Assembly: GCA_023229385.1 (NCBI GenBank)
Contig: JALNZI010000002.1
Span: forward strand, 1-64,000
Reading direction: 5' to 3'
DNA length: 64,000 nt
Source: Candidatus Omnitrophota bacterium
GTDB lineage: Bacteria; Omnitrophota; Gorgyraeia; Gygaellales; Profunditerraquicolaceae
A model generated the notes under the pieces. The model saw nothing but the letters and a program-made list of their open reading frames with translations. It did no database searches and had not been told where the DNA came from. The first letter of the stretch is position 1; the number at the start of each line of letters is the position of its first letter. Shown in pieces: positions 60,025-64,000 of the stretch. The position numbers and the translations under genes were made by a program.

Positions 60025-62769
60025 TTAAAAGCTTACTGGAGTTTCTTTATCACTTAATTCCCCATTTGGTGTAACTGGTGTATTAGGTTTTGCAGATCCA
60101 CCCAAAGCAGGAACTGCTGGCGGTGCTTGACCTGGCTGTCCTTGAGGCGGAGCACCAATAGCCTGGTTTAAAGCCTGCTCTTCAGGGCTATCAACAAATT
60201 TAACTGTTACAGACTTATCCTTGGGATTGACCGTAGTTTGAAATTGTGGGCCAGAATCCTGATTAGAGTCATATAACACATTAGCATCTGCAGGAGCCTT
60301 TTGTGTAGGCTGTTCATTCTGCAGATTCTGATTCGGAGGCAAAGGAGCTCCGGCACCATCTGGTTGATCCTTCTTACTCTCACCATTTTCCCAACCCATC
60401 GGGGAAACTGAATCAGATATATCAGCAGCCATTCTTGATTTAGGAAGATATTGCTTAACAAAATTTGATCCCGCAGCTCTTTGCATTCTAAAGTCATTAA
60501 TCTTCTGATCAGCCTCTTCAGGAGTCATATTAAACTTTTCACTAAGCTGTTTAGATAAATCTCCCTGAGTAACTTTATTACCCGCATTGCTCATTGTCAT
60601 TTGCAGATAATCAAATATGTTTTTATCCCTATCTGCTAAAGCAGCATCCCCATCATAATTATCATAGGCTTTAACTCTACTTGCTTCTGCTATTAAAGCA
60701 GCTACAACTTCTTGATTACGTTCCATTTTGCTTGCCTCTATATTTAAATTGTTATTAGTTTCATCAAATTTTTCAATTCCAGACTCATCATTGGGATATA
60801 TACTCTTTACACAGTTTAATACATAATCTGCATTACCCTTAGTAAATTTAATAGCCTCATCTTTGTAAATAGATATATTATCCTTACCAGAATTTTTGCC
60901 ATTAACAAAATAAAATTTCTTGGGATTTAATCCTTTAAATAATACCCAAACAACATATTCTCCATTAGGATCTGATAACCTTTTTGTTACATTTTCTAAA
61001 AAGGATATGTCTGGCAAGTCCCAGCTAAACTTTAAACTAGATTCTGCATACAAATACTGAAGCATTTTATTAATTTTATCTACTTTCTCTTGATTGCCTT
61101 CAGCCTTAGCTTGTTGCAAATCCTTTAGATATTCATCCATAAGTTCTTTACGACTTTGCTCTACATTTTCTTTAGAGGGATTGCTATCAAACTTAAGGTA
61201 ATCAGAGTCAGGACTTATCTTTTCCTTGGGTAAAGTTTTCTTTATCATGTCCCCAAAAGAATGCTCATTCAATACTTCACCAGGTTCTGTAGTTTCCAAA
61301 TAAGGGTGCTCATACTTAGTCCCTGGACGCTTATGCATAAAATAATACACATCAGGATTAACATCACCTAGGTATTCCACAGCAGTTAAATTTTTTAATC
61401 TATCAAGTGGAACTCCTACCATAATATGTCTAATATAACCTTTCTTGTAATCTTCACCAGCCTTAGTCCTATATTCTTCTACATCCTTATTTAGTTCATC
61501 AAACCCACTAACAACCTTATCTTTGTCAGAACTAAACATACAACTAACTTCTATTTTAGACCCCTCACCATTATTCCCATAAGCACTATAGTAATTATTT
61601 TTTTTGTCCTTGAGTAACCAACCAATATAACTCTGGGGATTTTCGGGGTTTGGTTCTGCAAGCTCCACAGCTAATCTCTTATTAGCCTTAACCAATGAGG
61701 ATTCTGTAGCTAAATCCTCCCCTAACTCCTGAATCTTTTGCTTAGCCTGTTGATCTCCAGACAACACACCCTTAATCAATGCATTAAATTCTTCTGCAGG
61801 TAGCTTAACTATTTCAGTATATATCTGAGCCCTTTTGCGGGGATCTGTAACATCCATAGCAGTTAAAAGTTTACCCCAATAGTCTTGGCCCAATCTAATA
61901 TCCCAGCGTTCATTCTGTAAAGATTCAGTTTGCTTCTTTACGTGAGGTATTATATCTCTATCCAGGGGCAAATTATGCAGAGCAAAGACTTCCATAACAC
62001 CCTTGGTCATCTCAGCCAATAGCACTACAAAAGTAGTTGCTGTAGCAGTAATTTTAATCTTTTGCTCTTCTTCCTCTTCCTCACCCTCCTGCTCTAAACT
62101 CATAGCCCCACCTATAGCCGGGGTTTCTGCAGGATCACCCTTGGTCCAATATCTATACTGGGTTAAAGGAATATATTGTTTATATAATTGCACAAGTTGA
62201 GGAGAAATTTGATTAAGTTCTTGCTGAGCAAAGAAAAACATATTTTTTGCTTTCTGAGCTGCCCCCTGGGTAAAGCTGTTAATGATTCTTTGCTTATCTA
62301 CTTCCTTTTTTATATCCTCTTCATCAAACTGCTTAACCATCTGATCCCCAAAATTCAAAGTGGGTATCTCAGGCTTTTCATCCTTATTTTCAAATTGAAA
62401 TTGACTGGGATCGATGTCTTCTCTTGTACCCAGCTTAACATCCCAATCAACATCCCCATGTTGCATTCCCATCTGCTCTTCAACAATTTGTATAGCCAAT
62501 TGTTCTAATTGCTGAGCTACAGGCTGCTCTATTGCCTGTATCTGCTTTCTAATAGTCCTAACATCTTCATAAGCTTCATCTGCATTTGGTTTACCAGTAG
62601 TTGTTCTTATTTGCTCTACATTCTTATTAAATGTCTTAGAAGCATTCTGATCTATATAACCATCAGGCAAGGCTGCATTACCATGATGTAAGGATTGTCC
62701 TGTATTGATCTTATCTTCAATCTCAGGATGCATCCTCTCTTCACGCTGGGGATTGTATTGTATAGCCAT
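60025..62769 (-). CDS. Large virion-type protein with shared helical segment
   Basis: A 914-residue protein. Its N-terminal half is helical and charged (with a run of Glu near residue 230). A middle alpha/beta domain reads S-Y-I-G-W-L-L-K-D-K-K-N-N-Y-Y and I-R-H-I-M-V-G-V-P. At about 535-585 the shared helix E-Q-S-R-K-E-L-M-D-E-Y-L-K-D-L ends in Y-L-Y-A-E-S-S-L-K and is followed by F-S-W-D-L-P. The C-terminal 200 residues are Pro/Gln-rich and look disordered. It ends 3 bp before the 58006-60021 gene. No enzyme family is recognised. Confidence 0.65.
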   Translation of the reverse strand: MAIQYNPQREERMHPEIEDKINTGQSLHHGNAALPDGYIDQNASKTFNKNVEQIRTTTGKPNADEAYEDVRTIRKQIQAIEQPVAQQLEQLAIQIVEEQMGMQHGDVDWDVKLGTREDIDPSQFQFENKDEKPEIPTLNFGDQMVKQFDEEDIKKEVDKQRIINSFTQGAAQKAKNMFFFAQQELNQISPQLVQLYKQYIPLTQYRYWTKGDPAETPAIGGAMSLEQEGEEEEEEQKIKITATATTFVVLLAEMTKGVMEVFALHNLPLDRDIIPHVKKQTESLQNERWDIRLGQDYWGKLLTAMDVTDPRKRAQIYTEIVKLPAEEFNALIKGVLSGDQQAKQKIQELGEDLATESSLVKANKRLAVELAEPNPENPQSYIGWLLKDKKNNYYSAYGNNGEGSKIEVSCMFSSDKDKVVSGFDELNKDVEEYRTKAGEDYKKGYIRHIMVGVPLDRLKNLTAVEYLGDVNPDVYYFMHKRPGTKYEHPYLETTEPGEVLNEHSFGDMIKKTLPKEKISPDSDYLKFDSNPSKENVEQSRKELMDEYLKDLQQAKAEGNQEKVDKINKMLQYLYAESSLKFSWDLPDISFLENVTKRLSDPNGEYVVWVLFKGLNPKKFYFVNGKNSGKDNISIYKDEAIKFTKGNADYVLNCVKSIYPNDESGIEKFDETNNNLNIEASKMERNQEVVAALIAEASRVKAYDNYDGDAALADRDKNIFDYLQMTMSNAGNKVTQGDLSKQLSEKFNMTPEEADQKINDFRMQRAAGSNFVKQYLPKSRMAADISDSVSPMGWENGESKKDQPDGAGAPLPPNQNLQNEQPTQKAPADANVLYDSNQDSGPQFQTTVNPKDKSVTVKFVDSPEEQALNQAIGAPPQGQPGQAPPAVPALGGSAKPNTPVTPNGELSDKETPVSF

Positions 62770-62770
62770 T

Positions 62771-64000
62771 TTAATTTACTCCTATAGCTTTAGGGGCTGG
62801 CATGTGGGCTGGCTCCCTGTGTGGGGGATGAAAAGGATTATGATTAGGCTTACTTGGAGATACTCTATCCGGCGTTTCTGTATCAGGATCTACCTTTGTC
62901 GGAGTCTCTACATCTGGTTCTGCTTGGGGCATGTCTTGTATTGCACTGTGGAAGGCCTGTATTACATTTCCTTTATCTGTATTTATCGGATCGCCTTCTT
63001 TGTATTCAAATTCAAAACCACATCCTGGGCATACAAAATTAAGATTACTACTACATCCAAAATCTTTTCTATCACTATCTTTCTTACATTTTGGGCAACG
63101 AAGATAAATATTAGCTTTCTTTAGATGTGCAAATTGTTCTACAGGAACTTTTGTCCTACGTTCAAACTCTCTTTCAGTTAAAGCCTCACCATCAATAAAA
63201 TACTTCACTGTTCCATCAGGATGAATACGAGCCGGACCCTTTTCATTGTGAGTCTTGCCGTGCTTATAGTATTCTTGATCTCCCTCTACACCTATGAATG
63301 CAGGACCCTCATCATTATGATATCTACCCTCCTCATCATAAAAATGCTGATTGCCTTTAAAATCTGTTCTTGTTTTATGATAGGGTAAAGTTACACCCTC
63401 TTCTCCGGCTAAAATAGATATAATATCCTCTACCTCAGCATACTTAATTTCATTATACCCAGCTACCTTAGCTTCTACTCCATTATCTGGACGAACAAAG
63501 GTATCACCCAATTGCAACTTCCTTTGCCAAGCCAATATAACCTTTTCTCCGTCTTCATTAATAAAACTAAATACATCTTCTGCTTCATCAAGGTTTAAAT
63601 CATCAAGAGTAGGAACTGGAGCCTCTTTAAGCATCTTTCGTTTTTTTCTATTCAACTGCTCTTCATTTTCCCCAGTATCAAAAATGTCGTCCTTAGTATT
63701 CGGCCAGCTCTTTGTTTTAAATCTATCCATATCCAATTCATGAGGCATTAAATCTCCTGAGGGTTTATTCTTACCCTTAAAACCCTTGTTGCGGGGTTTA
63801 ATTTTAGATTTTGAAGGGTTAGATTCCATATTAGATAAATTTTTTCTATCTAACTTGCTATCATATATTCCGTAATCTAAACCTCCTGTATCTCCTAAAG
63901 GATTATAATTTGTAGCCACTTTCTCAAGAGTAATAGTAATATTTTGCTTTCCACCTCTGGTATAAGTCTGTATACTTGATTGAGGAGATAGTCCACCCAT
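62771..64000 (-). CDS. Module-operon protein with MORN-like repeats and zinc ribbon, 5' end uncertain
   Basis: 409 residues are visible; an ATG coincides with the window edge, so the true start may lie outside. About residue 155 has V-I-L-A-W-Q-R-K-L-Q-L-G-D-T-F, a degenerate signature plus the GD element of SH3-like modules. Residues 215-275 hold three repeats of the form Y-H-N-D-E-G-P-A, H-N-E-K-G-P-A-R-I-H-P-D-G-T-V-K-Y and F-I-D-G, as in MORN/YwqK-like proteins. Residues 300-340 form a zinc ribbon (R-C-P-K-C-K-K and F-V-C-P-G-C-G-F). The C-terminus is Pro-rich. Function unknown. Confidence 0.6.
   Translation of the reverse strand: MGGLSPQSSIQTYTRGGKQNITITLEKVATNYNPLGDTGGLDYGIYDSKLDRKNLSNMESNPSKSKIKPRNKGFKGKNKPSGDLMPHELDMDRFKTKSWPNTKDDIFDTGENEEQLNRKKRKMLKEAPVPTLDDLNLDEAEDVFSFINEDGEKVILAWQRKLQLGDTFVRPDNGVEAKVAGYNEIKYAEVEDIISILAGEEGVTLPYHKTRTDFKGNQHFYDEEGRYHNDEGPAFIGVEGDQEYYKHGKTHNEKGPARIHPDGTVKYFIDGEALTEREFERRTKVPVEQFAHLKKANIYLRCPKCKKDSDRKDFGCSSNLNFVCPGCGFEFEYKEGDPINTDKGNVIQAFHSAIQDMPQAEPDVETPTKVDPDTETPDRVSPSKPNHNPFHPPHREPAHMPAPKAIGVN

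Noticed and set aside
13676..62769. Diversity-generating retroelement behind the module variation
   Set aside because: No reverse transcriptase gene and no template/variable repeat pair were seen; modules differ in length and sequence throughout.
1..64000. Alternative genetic code with reassigned TAG
   Set aside because: TAG ends tnpB and the 47874 gene at sensible positions, and no long frame is improved by reading through TAG.
1..64000. tRNA or rRNA genes
   Set aside because: No cloverleaf with a convincing T-arm GTTCRA and CCA end was noticed between genes; gaps are short and mostly hold hairpins or promoters.

Overview
This window is an AT-rich segment of a large tailed-phage genome (jumbo-phage style). 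Almost every gene lies on the minus strand, in tightly packed and often overlapping reading frames with good AAGGAG-type ribosome binding sites. Reading in the direction of transcription (64 kb to 1), the recognisable morphogenesis genes are the large terminase (50.1-52.0 kb), portal (21.9-23.8 kb), prohead protease (19.5-20.9 kb), a scaffold-like core protein (9.5-11.3 kb), a decoration-like protein (9.0-9.4 kb), the major capsid protein split by a group I intron (6.5-8.7 kb), holin-like and small tail proteins (1.5-4.7 kb) and a tail fibre that runs off the left edge. The standard code is used. A lytic transglycosylase lipoprotein, a spanin-like coiled-coil membrane protein and an envelope GT-C-like protein point to a Gram-negative host, but the host cannot be named from this sequence.

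The dominant feature is a family of very large, modular, probably virion-associated proteins between the terminase and the scaffold (13.7-17.6, 21.2, 23.9-45.1 and 52.8-64 kb). They are built from repeated modules of about 70-120 residues. Each module begins with a short signature, [L/K]-[S/A]-W-[D/N]-[I/L]-P, seen about fifty times in some fourteen genes, 19 of them in a single 2858-residue protein. Between these modules sit enzyme domains: a Doc/Fic domain, a 2H phosphoesterase, a SAM methyltransferase, an M20/M42-like metallopeptidase and pentapeptide-like repeats. I do not recognise this as a described system. The best guess is a set of virion cargo polyproteins whose signature is a sorting tag or a processing site, but nothing in the sequence proves that.

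The genome is loaded with mobile and self-splicing elements: an IscB with its upstream omega-RNA (4.8-6.25 kb), a LAGLIDADG group I intron in the capsid gene, a TnpB on the opposite strand (12.5-13.7 kb), a mini-intein in the prohead protease, an orphan omega-RNA/HEARO-like sequence with a small Cys-rich ORF (43.1-43.4 kb), and an omega-RNA-like hairpin relic upstream of the holin-like gene (3.25 kb).

At 45.2-47.9 kb there is an integron-like island. It holds a tyrosine recombinase followed by four small cassette-type genes whose stop codons fall inside TAAC core sites. One intergenic sequence (47292-47406) folds as a textbook attC site with extrahelical bases. Next to the island are a GroES-like co-chaperonin and two membrane-protein genes with their own sigma70-like promoters.
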